A DNA stretch of 64,000 bases from Halobaculum gomorrense (lineage in GTDB: Archaea; Halobacteriota; Halobacteria; Halobacteriales; Haloferacaceae): the NCBI RefSeq assembly GCF_900129775.1, contig NZ_FQWV01000002.1, positions 372,001-436,000 on the forward strand, given 5' to 3'. The position numbers and the translations under genes are program-made. Position 1 is the first letter of the stretch. Every line of letters begins with the position of its first letter. The notes under the pieces were generated by a model. The model did not search any database. It worked only from the letters and a program-made list of their open reading frames with translations, and had not been told where the DNA came from. Shown here in pieces: positions 8,970-17,184 of this stretch.

Positions 8970-10142
8970 GTGTTCCCGGGCGCCGCGGAGTACGACATCG
9001 ACGTGACGGTCGCCGACGAGGAGGTCGAGCGCCTGCTGTTGGTCGGTCCCGGGGACGTGGCAGCCGCCTCCGAGTTGACGTTCGCGCGGAACGTGTTCGT
9101 CCCGTTGACGACCGCCTGCCGGTACACCTGCACATACTGTACGTACTACGACGTGCCCGGCGAGGCGAGCCTCCTGTCGCCCGAGGAGGTGCGCGAGCGG
9201 TGTCGGGTCGGCGCCGACGCCGGCTGCACCGAGGCGCTGTTCACCTTTGGTGACAAGCCCGACGGCCGATACACCGCGATCCACGACCAGCTATCCGAGT
9301 GGGGGTACGACTCCGTCGTCGACTACCACGAGCGGGCCTGCGAGATTGCCCTGGAGGAGGGGTTGCTGCCGCACTCGAACCCTGGCGACCTCACAGAGGC
9401 CGAGTTCCGTCGCCTCCGCGGCGTGAACGCCTCGATGGGCGTGATGCTGGAGACGACCGCCGACGTGGCCGCACACGCGGGCGGTCGTCGCAAGACGCCT
9501 GGACAGCGGCTGAACACGCTCCGCGCGGCCGGCGAGGCCCGAGTGCCGTTCACGACGGGGATCCTCGTCGGGATCGGCGAGGACTGGGCGGACCGAGCGG
9601 AGTCGCTGCTCGCGATCCGCGAGCTACACGAGCGGTACGGGCACGTGCAAGAGGTGATCGTCCAGCCAGTCGTCCCGAACGAGCGGTCCGACTTCGACGC
9701 CCCGTCCACGGCGACGATGCGACGGGTGACCGCGATGGCCCGCGCCGCCCTCCCCGCGGAGGTGTCGGTGCAGTCCCCGCCGAACCTCGCGCCCGTCTGC
9801 GACCTGCTCGACTGCGGCGTCGACGATCTGGGCGGCGTCTCCCCGGTGACGGACGACTACATCAACCCCGACTACGCGTGGCCCGCGCTGTCGGAACTGC
9901 GGGAGATCGCCGACGCCGGCGGCGTTCCACTGCACGAGCGGCTCCCGACCCACGAGCGGTACCTCCCCGCGGAGCGCCGCCGCGACGGGTTCGACGGCGA
10001 GGCCGCTTCGGGGTCGTGGCTCCACGGACAGATCCCGGATGCGATCGCCGACGAGGGAGTTCACGGCGAGCGCTTCCGCGCGGTCGCCCGGCGCGAAGGC
10101 CCGCTGTCGACGGCGCCGGACGACGGACCGCCGTCCCCATGA
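8970..10142 (+). CDS. cofG: 7,8-didemethyl-8-hydroxy-5-deazariboflavin synthase, radical-SAM subunit CofG
   Basis: Together with CofH makes the deazaflavin chromophore (FO) of coenzyme F420 from tyrosine and a ribityl-aminouracil. The radical SAM CxxxCxxC motif is CRYTCTYC, followed by the family sequences FTFGDKPDGRY, PHSNPGDLTEAE and GVSPVTDDYINPDYAWP. The GTG at 8970 (reading VFPGAAEYDIDV) was taken as start because it matches the expected N-terminus; an in-frame GTG at 8922 would add 16 residues. The product is about 390 aa, typical for archaea. CofH is not in the window. The C-terminal 60 residues are variable and acidic. Confidence 0.92.
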   Translation: MFPGAAEYDIDVTVADEEVERLLLVGPGDVAAASELTFARNVFVPLTTACRYTCTYCTYYDVPGEASLLSPEEVRERCRVGADAGCTEALFTFGDKPDGRYTAIHDQLSEWGYDSVVDYHERACEIALEEGLLPHSNPGDLTEAEFRRLRGVNASMGVMLETTADVAAHAGGRRKTPGQRLNTLRAAGEARVPFTTGILVGIGEDWADRAESLLAIRELHERYGHVQEVIVQPVVPNERSDFDAPSTATMRRVTAMARAALPAEVSVQSPPNLAPVCDLLDCGVDDLGGVSPVTDDYINPDYAWPALSELREIADAGGVPLHERLPTHERYLPAERRRDGFDGEAASGSWLHGQIPDAIADEGVHGERFRAVARREGPLSTAPDDGPPSP

Positions 10143-10196
10143 GGTTCGACTGGCCAGCAAGTTCTTACCCGATAGCGACCAAGCCAGCGACGATTG

Positions 10197-11087
10197 ATGC
10201 ACTCTGTCGTGTTGCAGACGACCATCGATGGCCTGGTCGACGCGTTCGCCGGCTACCTGACGAACGCGATCGGGTTCCTCGTCGGCTTCGTCGCGACGTA
10301 CCTCGTTGGTCGGTTCGTGCTGGTCCCGCTCGTCCGGCGGGTGTTGGACCGCCGCGGCTTCGACCGGACGGTGTTGAGCCTCGTGGACAGCGTGATGGGC
10401 GCGCTCGTCGTCGTCTTCGCGCTGTCGATCGGGTTCATGAGCGCCGGCTTCCCGCGGTTCCTGACGGCGGCGGCGACGCTCGGGGGCGCGCTCGCGCTGG
10501 CGGTCGGCTTCGCCGCGCAGGACCTGGTCGGGAACTTCGTCGCCGGCGTGTTCATCATCAAGGACAAGCCGTTCGAGGTGGGTGACTGGATCGAGTGGAA
10601 CGGCAACGCCGGGCGCGTCGAGGACATCGACCTGCGCGTCTCGCGCGTCCGGACGTTCGACAACGAGCGCGTCACCGTCCCGAACGGCGACCTCGCGAAC
10701 AACGCGATCACCAACCCCGTCGCCTACGACACGCTCCGCCAGAAGTTCGTCTTCGGCATCGGCTACGACGACGACATCGATCACGCGACCGACTGCATTC
10801 TCGAAGAGGCCGAAGGGATCGACGGGATCCTCGACGACCCGGCGCCCTCGGTACGCGTCACCGAACTCGGCGACTCGGCGGTCGGGCTCCAGAGCCGCTT
10901 TTGGATCGACGAGCCCGACCGCTCGGACTTCGTACGCGTCCGCTCGGCGTACGTGCAGGCGGTGAAAGAGCGGTTCGACGAGGAGGGCATCGACATGCCG
11001 TACGTCCACCGCCAGCTCACCGGCGAGGTGGAGGTGCTGGAGTCGGTCGCCGACGACGGTGACGCCTCCGCCGCCGCCGAGAACTGA
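10197..11087 (+). CDS. MscS-family mechanosensitive channel
   Basis: A 296-aa small-conductance mechanosensitive channel that would open under membrane tension during osmotic downshift. It has about three N-terminal TM helices, the Gly/Ala-rich pore helix (FLTAAATLGGALALAVGF, then AQDLVGNFVAG) and the cytoplasmic beta domain (KPFEVGDWIEWNG, TVPNGDLANNAITN). The C-terminal alpha/beta domain is complete, with a short acidic tail. ATG at 10197 was chosen over the TTG one codon earlier. It lies 54 bases after cofG; TTCTTACC near 10173 could be its TATA element. Confidence 0.92.
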   Translation: MHSVVLQTTIDGLVDAFAGYLTNAIGFLVGFVATYLVGRFVLVPLVRRVLDRRGFDRTVLSLVDSVMGALVVVFALSIGFMSAGFPRFLTAAATLGGALALAVGFAAQDLVGNFVAGVFIIKDKPFEVGDWIEWNGNAGRVEDIDLRVSRVRTFDNERVTVPNGDLANNAITNPVAYDTLRQKFVFGIGYDDDIDHATDCILEEAEGIDGILDDPAPSVRVTELGDSAVGLQSRFWIDEPDRSDFVRVRSAYVQAVKERFDEEGIDMPYVHRQLTGEVEVLESVADDGDASAAAEN

Positions 11088-11205
11088 TCCGCTCAACAAC
11101 GCGCGCTCGGCGCTCGCTTCCGTTTCTCCCCCGACTCTCTCCGGGAGGTCGTGCAGGAACGTCTGGAACTCGGCGGTCCGCCCGTCCGGGTCGGCGGCGA
11201 AGAAC

Positions 11206-11505
11206 TTAGCTGTCGTAGCGCTCGTTCACGTGCGGGTCCTCGCGCGCGTCGTCGTCGACGCGGTCGTGCGCGGCGTCGATCCCGGCTCTGTCCGGGTAGA
11301 CGAACGTGATGGTCCCTTCCGTCCCGGTCGAGGCGTCTCCGTCGCCGCGATGGTCGCAGAAGCCGAACCGGAAGCCGCCGCGTTCGAGGATCGTACAGCC
11401 CGGCTGTTCGAGCCACACGTCCGCGTCGGCGGCCTCGCGGTACCAGTCGACGACGCGCTCGCGGTTCGCGGTGCGGAAGCAGACGATTCCGTCGGGCCGT
11501 GACAT
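11206..11505 (-). CDS. VOC (glyoxalase-like) family protein, C-terminus apparently lost by frameshift
   Basis: The 99-aa open frame begins MSRPDGIVCFRTANRERVVDWY, a typical VOC-domain start, and contains CTILERGGFRFGFCDHRG. It stops at 11206 just after VNERYDS. In another frame the next bases read FFAADPDGRTAEFQTFLHDLP, the usual last strand of such proteins, where the final metal-ligand Glu normally lies. Two extra bases after the last Ser codon (11209-11212) would rejoin the halves. The gene is therefore probably broken, or the sequence carries an error. Substrate is unknown; the intact family includes dioxygenases and glyoxalases. Confidence 0.75.
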   Translation of the reverse strand: MSRPDGIVCFRTANRERVVDWYREAADADVWLEQPGCTILERGGFRFGFCDHRGDGDASTGTEGTITFVYPDRAGIDAAHDRVDDDAREDPHVNERYDS

Positions 11506-11580
11506 GGTTCCCCCCACAGTCGGCGGTGAGGAATCAGCTTCGGGCGAGGCTGTGGAGCGACTCGTCCGGCCGCCTCCCGC

Positions 11581-12225
11581 TCACTCGCGCGCGTCCTCGA
11601 TGACCGCTCGGAACGACTCGGCGCGCTCGGTGATGGCGTCGAACTCGCCCGCCTCGACGAGCTCGCGGTCGACGAGCGCGGAGCCGGCGCCGACGCAGAC
11701 GGCGCCCGCCTCGATGTAGTCGCCGGCGTTGTCGGGGGAGACGCCGCCGGTGGGCATGATCTCCAACTGGCCGAGCGGGCCCTTCAGTGCGGCGACGTGG
11801 TCGGGGCCGACGGTCTTGGCGGGGAACACCTTCACGACCTCGGCGCCGGCCTCGTACGCCTCGACGGCCTCGGTCGGCGTCATCACGCCGGGGGCGCACA
11901 GCACGCCGTAGCGGTTGCACGTCTCCACGACGCCCTCGTCGAAGGAGGGCGAGACGACGAACGCCGCGCCGGCCGCGATGGCCGCGCGGGCCGTCTCGCT
12001 GTCGAGAACGGTGCCGGCGCCGACGAGCGCGTCGTCGCCGAGTTCCTCGGACAGGGTCGCGATCATCTTGGTCGCGCCGGCGGTGTCGGCCGTGACCTCC
12101 AGCGCCGTCACGCCGCCGGCGACGAGCGCCTCCGCGGTGTCGACGACCGTCTCGGGCTCGGCGCCGCGCATGACCGCGACGACTCCCGACTCCCGCATCG
12201 TTGCGAACGCGTCTGTAGTACTCAT
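11581..12225 (-). CDS. KDPG/KHG-type class I aldolase
   Basis: A 214-aa TIM-barrel aldolase that cleaves 2-keto-3-deoxy-6-phosphogluconate or 4-hydroxy-2-oxoglutarate to pyruvate and a second product. Family motifs are present in order: GVVAVMRGAEPE, ALEVTADTAGA, VGAGTVLDS, VVSPSFDEGVV, APGVMTPTEA, the Schiff-base lysine in VVKVFPAKTVGP, and IMPTGGVSPDN. The enzyme could serve the semi-phosphorylative Entner-Doudoroff route used by haloarchaea or sugar-acid breakdown. No sugar kinase or dehydrogenase gene is adjacent, so the pathway remains open. The start MSTTDAF removes a weak upstream extension. Confidence 0.9.
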   Translation of the reverse strand: MSTTDAFATMRESGVVAVMRGAEPETVVDTAEALVAGGVTALEVTADTAGATKMIATLSEELGDDALVGAGTVLDSETARAAIAAGAAFVVSPSFDEGVVETCNRYGVLCAPGVMTPTEAVEAYEAGAEVVKVFPAKTVGPDHVAALKGPLGQLEIMPTGGVSPDNAGDYIEAGAVCVGAGSALVDRELVEAGEFDAITERAESFRAVIEDARE

Positions 12226-12345
12226 GTACGAGTGAACTTCGCGCCGGAGAATAAAGCCGGCGGGTGCGCGGTCGAGCCAGCCGAGCGGGTGAACGACGTC
12301 TCGGGACTCACCGGAGCGTCGGGGCATGTTCTACCTGTGTGATAA

Positions 12346-12356
12346 TTCATTTATTC
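12346..12356 (+). promoter_or_regulatory. TATA-like box of the zinc-ribbon winged-helix regulator
   Basis: TTCATTTATTC in an AT-rich stretch, about 27 bases before the GTG at 12377. This supports a leaderless GTG start. Confidence 0.55.
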
Positions 12357-12376
12357 GCCAGGTGGTTCCTCGGGGT

Positions 12377-13258
12377 GTGGACCCGGACGAACACCCGTCG
12401 CGTCGGACGTTCGAACTGCTAGCCAACGAGATCAGGCTGCGCATCATCACGGCGCTGGGCGACGCGAGCGGCGAGGACGGGTACGCGTCGCTCGCGTTCT
12501 CCGACCTCCGCGAGGCGACGGGCGTCGAGGACAGCGGGAAGTTCACTTACCACCTCAAGCAGCTGATCGGGGAGTTCGTCGAAGAGACCGAGCCGGGATA
12601 CAGCCTGACGCTCTCGGGAATTCGGGCGTATCAGGCCGTCGTCGGGCATCAGGCGGAGGGTGATGTCGTCATCGAGCCGTTCGACATTCCGGGCGAGTGC
12701 CCGACCTGCGGCGGTCAGCGCCGGGCGTGGTACGAGAACGGTCGTGGACACGTCGGCTGTGGCGACTGCGGCGAGACCGAGTTCCGCTACCCGGTCGACG
12801 CGAGGCACGTCGACCCCGAGGACGTCGAGTCGCTGCTTGACGCGATGCACGCGCAGTGCCTTCGCGACTACGGCTCCATGATCTGGGGAATCTGCCCGTA
12901 CTGCGGCGGGACCGCTGCGACCGAACTCCGGTTCGAGGCCGACCACTGGGAGGAGACAGGGATGATCGACGACGACGCGCTCGTCCACGGCGCCTGCGAG
13001 TCGTGTTCGTGGTTCTTCTACGCGAACCTCGCGGCGGTGTTGCGCCTCGAGGAGCCGGTGCAGGCGTTTTTCGCTGCCCGCGGGGTCGACATCTGGTCGG
13101 AGTACCTGTGGACCGACCACATCGACTGGATCGTTGACGCGGTCGATGTCGACCCGGTTCGGGTCCGCGGCCACTTCGCGCACGACGGCGATCACCTCTC
13201 GGTCGTGGTCGACGGCGACGTGCGGCTCATCGAGGCGAGAACGATCGAATCCGTGTGA
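12377..13258 (+). CDS. Winged-helix transcriptional regulator with paired zinc ribbons
   Basis: A 293-aa probable DNA-binding protein. Residues 8-85 form an ArsR-like winged helix (RRTFELLANEIRLRIITALG, then KFTYHLKQLIGEFVEE). Two treble-clef or zinc-ribbon units follow: CPTCGG with CGDCGE, and CPYCGG with CESCSW. The C-terminal region is aromatic and acidic. This architecture is common in haloarchaea as ArsR-like regulators with DUF7347/DUF7351-type domains; the domain numbers are from memory. The GTG start was chosen for its spacing to the TATA-like box and because MDPDEHPSRRTFELLANE is the usual N-terminus. Target genes are unknown; it could act on the divergent aldolase gene 152 bases away. 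Confidence 0.85.
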   Translation: MDPDEHPSRRTFELLANEIRLRIITALGDASGEDGYASLAFSDLREATGVEDSGKFTYHLKQLIGEFVEETEPGYSLTLSGIRAYQAVVGHQAEGDVVIEPFDIPGECPTCGGQRRAWYENGRGHVGCGDCGETEFRYPVDARHVDPEDVESLLDAMHAQCLRDYGSMIWGICPYCGGTAATELRFEADHWEETGMIDDDALVHGACESCSWFFYANLAAVLRLEEPVQAFFAARGVDIWSEYLWTDHIDWIVDAVDVDPVRVRGHFAHDGDHLSVVVDGDVRLIEARTIESV

Positions 13259-13294
13259 CCGGGATCGACGCTTCGGGGTCCGCTTCCGACCGTC

Positions 13295-14074
13295 CTACTC
13301 CCCGCGCGGCACCGCGACCGCGCCGACGCCGAACGCGACGACCGCCAGCGCCGCGAGGATCGCGAGGTTCGCGGCCGCGCCAAGTCCCGCGAGCCCGTCG
13401 CCCTCGGGCGCCGCGAAGGTGAGCGCGCGGACGCCCCGCGAGAAGTACGTGAGCGGCGAGAGGTTCACGACCGGGAGGAACCACTCGGGGAGGAGGTCGG
13501 GCGAGACGAACGTGTCCGAGAGGAACAGCAGGGGCAGCGCCACCGAGTTCGACGCGGCGATGACGCCGTCCTGCGAGTCCGACACCCGACCGAGCACGGC
13601 GCCGACCCCGCAGAACAGCACGACCGCGAGGGCGACGAGCGGGACCAGCAAGAGCAGATCCACCGACACCGGGATCCGCGCGCCGGTGACGAGCGTCACG
13701 AGCGCGAACACGAGCAGCGAGGCGACGCCGATGACGCCGACGTTGACGAGCGTGTGCGCCAGCAGCCACTCGCCGCGCGTCAGCGGGGTCGTCGCCAGCT
13801 TCTCGAACCGGTGGCCGTCGCGGTGGCGGGCGATCTCCGAGCCGACCCGCGACAGCGGCGTGAACAGCACCACGGTCGCGAGGTACCCCGGGAGGTAGTA
13901 CGCGTCGGGCTGGGCGAACAGCCCGCCGCCGCCCGGCTGCGTCCGCACGAGCACGCCGAAGATGAGCACCAACAGCAGCGGAAAAAAGAACGTGAAGATC
14001 ACCGCCGTCCGGCGGCGGAGGAACGACCGCGTCGCCGCGGCGGTCTCCGCGCGAATCCGCCCGACGCGACTCAC
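13295..14074 (-). CDS. ABC-2 type transporter permease
   Basis: A 259-aa integral membrane protein with six predicted TM helices (first AVIFTFFFPLLLVLIFGVLV, last ANLAILAALAVVAFGVGAV). The conserved ABC-2 segment FEKLATTPLTRGEWL lies after TM2. It forms an export complex with the ATPase encoded directly upstream; the two frames overlap by four bases (ATGA), a sign of coupling. Substrate cannot be told from sequence; haloarchaeal pairs of this type are linked to drug, polysaccharide or copper export. Confidence 0.9.
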   Translation of the reverse strand: MSRVGRIRAETAAATRSFLRRRTAVIFTFFFPLLLVLIFGVLVRTQPGGGGLFAQPDAYYLPGYLATVVLFTPLSRVGSEIARHRDGHRFEKLATTPLTRGEWLLAHTLVNVGVIGVASLLVFALVTLVTGARIPVSVDLLLLVPLVALAVVLFCGVGAVLGRVSDSQDGVIAASNSVALPLLFLSDTFVSPDLLPEWFLPVVNLSPLTYFSRGVRALTFAAPEGDGLAGLGAAANLAILAALAVVAFGVGAVAVPRGE

Positions 14075-15081
14075 CGCTCCGCCTCCGCGGTCGCGGCGGT
14101 GGTCGCGTCTCCGCGCTCGATTCCGGTCCTGTCCCCGTCACCGCCGACCGCGCTGGCTCCCGGCGTGGCCGCGCCTTCGAACTCCTCACCGGTGAGCCGG
14201 AGGTACACGTCCTCCAGCGTCGGCTCGGTCCACGTGAGCGACTCGTAGCCGACGCCGGCATCGGCGAGCGCGGCCACGGCGTCGCCGAGTTCCGCGGGGG
14301 ACACGTCGCCGACGACGAGTTCGTCGGCGCCGACCTCGACCCCGAATCCGGCCGCGCGAAGCGGCTCGGCGCCGGCTTCGATCTCGGGACCGGAGACGAC
14401 GAGTCGCGCGGGGCCGCCGTGATCGGCGACGAGCTCCGCGGGCGTGCCGACGGCGACCAGCTCCCCCCCGCGCAGCAGGCCGACGCGGTCCGCGAGCCGC
14501 TCCACCTCCTCCATCGAGTGGCTCGTCAGGAAGACGGTCACGCCGCTGTCAGCTAGCGCGTCGAGCAGGTCCCACAGCGCGCGCCGGCCGGCCGGGTCGA
14601 TGCCGGTGGTCGGCTCGTCGAGGAACAGCACGTCGGGGTCGTTCACGAGCGCGGTGGCGACGCACGCGCGGCGTTTCTGGCCGCCCGAGAGGTTCTCGTA
14701 CCAAGTGTCTGCGTCGGCGTCGGCCGCCAGCCCGACGTCCGCGAGCACGTCGTCGACGGGTCGCGACTCGTCGTACAGACCGCCGTAGTAGGCGACGAGT
14801 TCGCGCGCGGTGAGCCGCGCCGGCGGGCCGAACTCCTGCGGGAGCAGGCCGACTCTCGACCGGTCGGAGTCGCCCGCGGGCTCGCCGATCAGTTCGAGGG
14901 TGCCCTCGGCGTCGACGGTGCCCGTGAGCGCGCGCACGAGCGTCGTCTTCCCGGCGCCGTTCGGCCCGATGAGGCCGAACACCTCTCCCTCCCGTACGTC
15001 CAGCGAGACGCCGTCGAGCGCGACCGCCCCGTCGTACGACTTGCGGGCGTCGACCGCGCGGACGACCGTCGCGTCGTTCAT
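14071..15081 (-). CDS. ABC transporter ATP-binding protein (ABC-2 exporter)
   Basis: A 336-aa ATPase that powers the permease encoded next. Walker A is GPNGAGKTT, the Q-loop lies in LLPQEFGPP, the signature is LSGGQKRR, Walker B is VLFLDEPTTGIDP and the switch His is in TSHSMEEVERLA. The last 100 residues form the DrrA/CcmA-type accessory domain, followed by an acidic Thr/Ala-rich tail of about 40 residues. The start MNDATVVRAVDARKSYDG is the first methionine compatible with the ABC domain. Confidence 0.93.
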   Translation of the reverse strand: MNDATVVRAVDARKSYDGAVALDGVSLDVREGEVFGLIGPNGAGKTTLVRALTGTVDAEGTLELIGEPAGDSDRSRVGLLPQEFGPPARLTARELVAYYGGLYDESRPVDDVLADVGLAADADADTWYENLSGGQKRRACVATALVNDPDVLFLDEPTTGIDPAGRRALWDLLDALADSGVTVFLTSHSMEEVERLADRVGLLRGGELVAVGTPAELVADHGGPARLVVSGPEIEAGAEPLRAAGFGVEVGADELVVGDVSPAELGDAVAALADAGVGYESLTWTEPTLEDVYLRLTGEEFEGAATPGASAVGGDGDRTGIERGDATTAATAEAER

Positions 15082-15243
15082 ACCGCTCGGTCGGGGCGTC
15101 GCCGAAGTAAGGGTGCCGAAGGCGGCGTCGCGATCGGTCGCTCTGGCGGTCGGTCCGAGGATCAGTGGGTCCGGGGACCGATCCCGAACGGCTCCGCGCA
15201 CGGGCGGCGTCGCACGCGGGCACCGCCGGCACCGCCGACCGGT

Positions 15244-15579
15244 TCACCGCGAGGGGAGCGGCGCGTACGTCGTCGCGGGGGCGCCATCGCCCCGCCGGGC
15301 GCCCCTCGCGTCGGCGCCGCTCCGGGTTCGACCGGCGGTGACGCCGGGCGCGACGCCCGGGCCGGTGCCCGCGCAGACGCCGTGCAGACAGACGCCGGTC
15401 CCGGCGAGGAGTCGGACGACAGCGAAGGCGACGAGGAGCGCCCCGACCGGGTTCTCGGCGACGCCGAGGGCGGCGGCCCACTCGGTCGCCGTCCGGTGCA
15501 CCGGCAGCGATAACGGCGCGGAGACGGCCGTGGCGGCGCCCGCGATCCCCGCCGAGCGACCGGAGGCGACGAGTCGCAT
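15244..15579 (-). CDS. Small hypothetical membrane protein
   Basis: A 111-aa frame with two hydrophobic segments (AGIAGAATAVSAPLSLPV and VGALLVAFAVVRLLAGTGVC) and a Cys-containing, Gly/Ala-rich C-terminus ending in a basic tail. No family is recognised. A TTTAG-type element lies about 30 bases upstream of the ATG on the minus strand (around 15612), which supports expression. Composition of the C-terminal third is less protein-like, so the true extent is uncertain. Confidence 0.45.
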   Translation of the reverse strand: MRLVASGRSAGIAGAATAVSAPLSLPVHRTATEWAAALGVAENPVGALLVAFAVVRLLAGTGVCLHGVCAGTGPGVAPGVTAGRTRSGADARGARRGDGAPATTYAPLPSR

Positions 15580-15731
15580 ACGAGTTGCTTGAGGTGCCAG
15601 TTCCGAGAACTAAAGCGTTGGGACCGCTCCGACGCGGCCGGAACCGCCGCTGATGCCGTACCGGGACCGTCAGCGGTTCACACTCCGGGGGAACCGCTTT
15701 TAGCGTCGGTCAGAAAATCGTCGACCCAGCT

Positions 15732-16403
15732 GTGAGCGATGAGCCCGCAGACGCCGTTGATCCGCACGCTCAGCGCGTCGCCGTCCGCGAGGGGTACGAC
15801 GCGATGGCCGACGACTACCGGCGCGAGCGGGACGCGTCGACCCCGCCAGAGGCACCGCTCGTCGAGTCGTTCCTCTCGGACCCCGAGCCCGGTGCGAGGC
15901 TGCTCGACGCCGGCTGCGGACAGGAGACGCCGGTGTTGACCCGCGCCGCCGCCGGCGTGGACGCGGTCGGGATCGACCTCTCGGCGGGGCAACTCGACAT
16001 CGCGGCCGAGCGAACCGGCGCGGCGCTCGTCCGCGGCGACCTCACCCGGCTCCCGCTGGCCGACGGCGTCGTCGACGCGGTCACCGCCCTCCATTCGGTC
16101 ATTCACGTCCCGCTGGCCGAGCACCCCGTCGTGTATCGGGAGTTCGCCCGCGTCCTCCGTCCCGGGGGTCGCCTCTACGTCACGGCCGCGACCGACGAGG
16201 ACGGCTGGGCCGGCGCCAACCCCGACTGGCTCGACTCCGGCGAGCTGATGGCGTGGTCGTTCCCCGGGATCGACGAGACACGCGAACGGCTCCGCGCGGC
16301 CGGCTTCGAGGTGACGGCCGAGCGCACGCTCGGGGACACCGTCTCTGACGACGCCGACGGGGGGTCGTGGATGCACCTGTTCGCGCGCCTGGAATCGACG
16401 TGA
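15732..16403 (+). CDS. Class I SAM-dependent methyltransferase
   Basis: A 223-aa methyltransferase of the Methyltransf_11 type. Motif I is LLDAGCGQETPVL (about residue 57), the acidic loop is VGIDLSAGQ, motif II is LVRGDLTRLPLADGVVDAV, and the post-motif is VLRPGGRLYVTA. The substrate is unknown. GTG at 15732 was chosen because a TTTTAG box near 15698 gives leaderless spacing and the frame has no better start. It is transcribed alone, away from the small membrane protein and towards the converging DUF7546 gene. Confidence 0.88.
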   Translation: MSDEPADAVDPHAQRVAVREGYDAMADDYRRERDASTPPEAPLVESFLSDPEPGARLLDAGCGQETPVLTRAAAGVDAVGIDLSAGQLDIAAERTGAALVRGDLTRLPLADGVVDAVTALHSVIHVPLAEHPVVYREFARVLRPGGRLYVTAATDEDGWAGANPDWLDSGELMAWSFPGIDETRERLRAAGFEVTAERTLGDTVSDDADGGSWMHLFARLEST

Positions 16404-16472
16404 GCCGGCCGGCGATCCCCCGACGCTCCCTCGCACGCGTCGGGTCGCTCGCCGCCGGGGAGTCCGGCGGAG

Positions 16473-17153
16473 CTAGCTGAGCAGATCGACGCCCGGCCGC
16501 CACCACAGCAGCCCGACGGTCGCGACGAACACGAGCGTCGAGGGACCGTAGCCGACCCCGGAAACCGCGGCGGCGACGAACGCGCCGCCGCCGACGATCG
16601 ACGCCGCCGCGCCCGCCAAGATCGGCAGCGAGCACGACAGACACGAGAACAAGCCGACGATCCCCGCGACGCCCGCGCCCGCCGCGTCGACGACCGCGCC
16701 GTACAGCAGGTACGCTAGCGCGGCGTAGCCGAGCACCTTCGCGGGCATGAGCACGGCCGCGGCGACGCCGACGTTGACGATGAGCGCCGGTCCCCACCCC
16801 GGCGGAAGCAGCGCGAGCTCGACGCCGGGCGTCGTTCGCGGCGGCGCCACGCCCACAACGCCGCCGAAGACCGCAAGCAACAGCGCGTAGCCGACGGCGA
16901 CCGCGAGCGCGCGGCGACGCTCGCGGTCGCCCCCGAGCCTCGGCGGTCGGTAGCGCGCGAAGACGGTGATCGCGACGTTCACCCAGATCAGTCCGTACAG
17001 TGTGAACAGCGGCGAGGTGAGCGTGACGCCGGTGAGCGCGAAGTACGCGACGACCGCCGCGAGTTCGACGTTGATCGTGAGCGCTCCGACCAGCAGGTCG
17101 CGACGAGTGATCGGGAGGTCGACGCCGCCGACGGAGAACGTGCGCGTGCTCAT
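16473..17153 (-). CDS. DUF7546-like polytopic membrane protein after ctaB
   Basis: A 226-aa protein with six TM helices. A conspicuous FSCLSCSLPILAGAA motif (CxxC) sits at the end of a TM segment near residue 175 and could bind a metal or be redox active. It lies 31 bases downstream of the heme synthase fusion on the same strand, a linkage I believe is common in haloarchaea. A role in heme A or copper delivery to cytochrome oxidase is inferred from that position and from the CxxC. The family name is from memory. Confidence 0.8.
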   Translation of the reverse strand: MSTRTFSVGGVDLPITRRDLLVGALTINVELAAVVAYFALTGVTLTSPLFTLYGLIWVNVAITVFARYRPPRLGGDRERRRALAVAVGYALLLAVFGGVVGVAPPRTTPGVELALLPPGWGPALIVNVGVAAAVLMPAKVLGYAALAYLLYGAVVDAAGAGVAGIVGLFSCLSCSLPILAGAAASIVGGGAFVAAAVSGVGYGPSTLVFVATVGLLWWRPGVDLLS

Positions 17154-17184
17154 TGGTTGGGTGGAAGTTCCGGCCTGAGAACGA

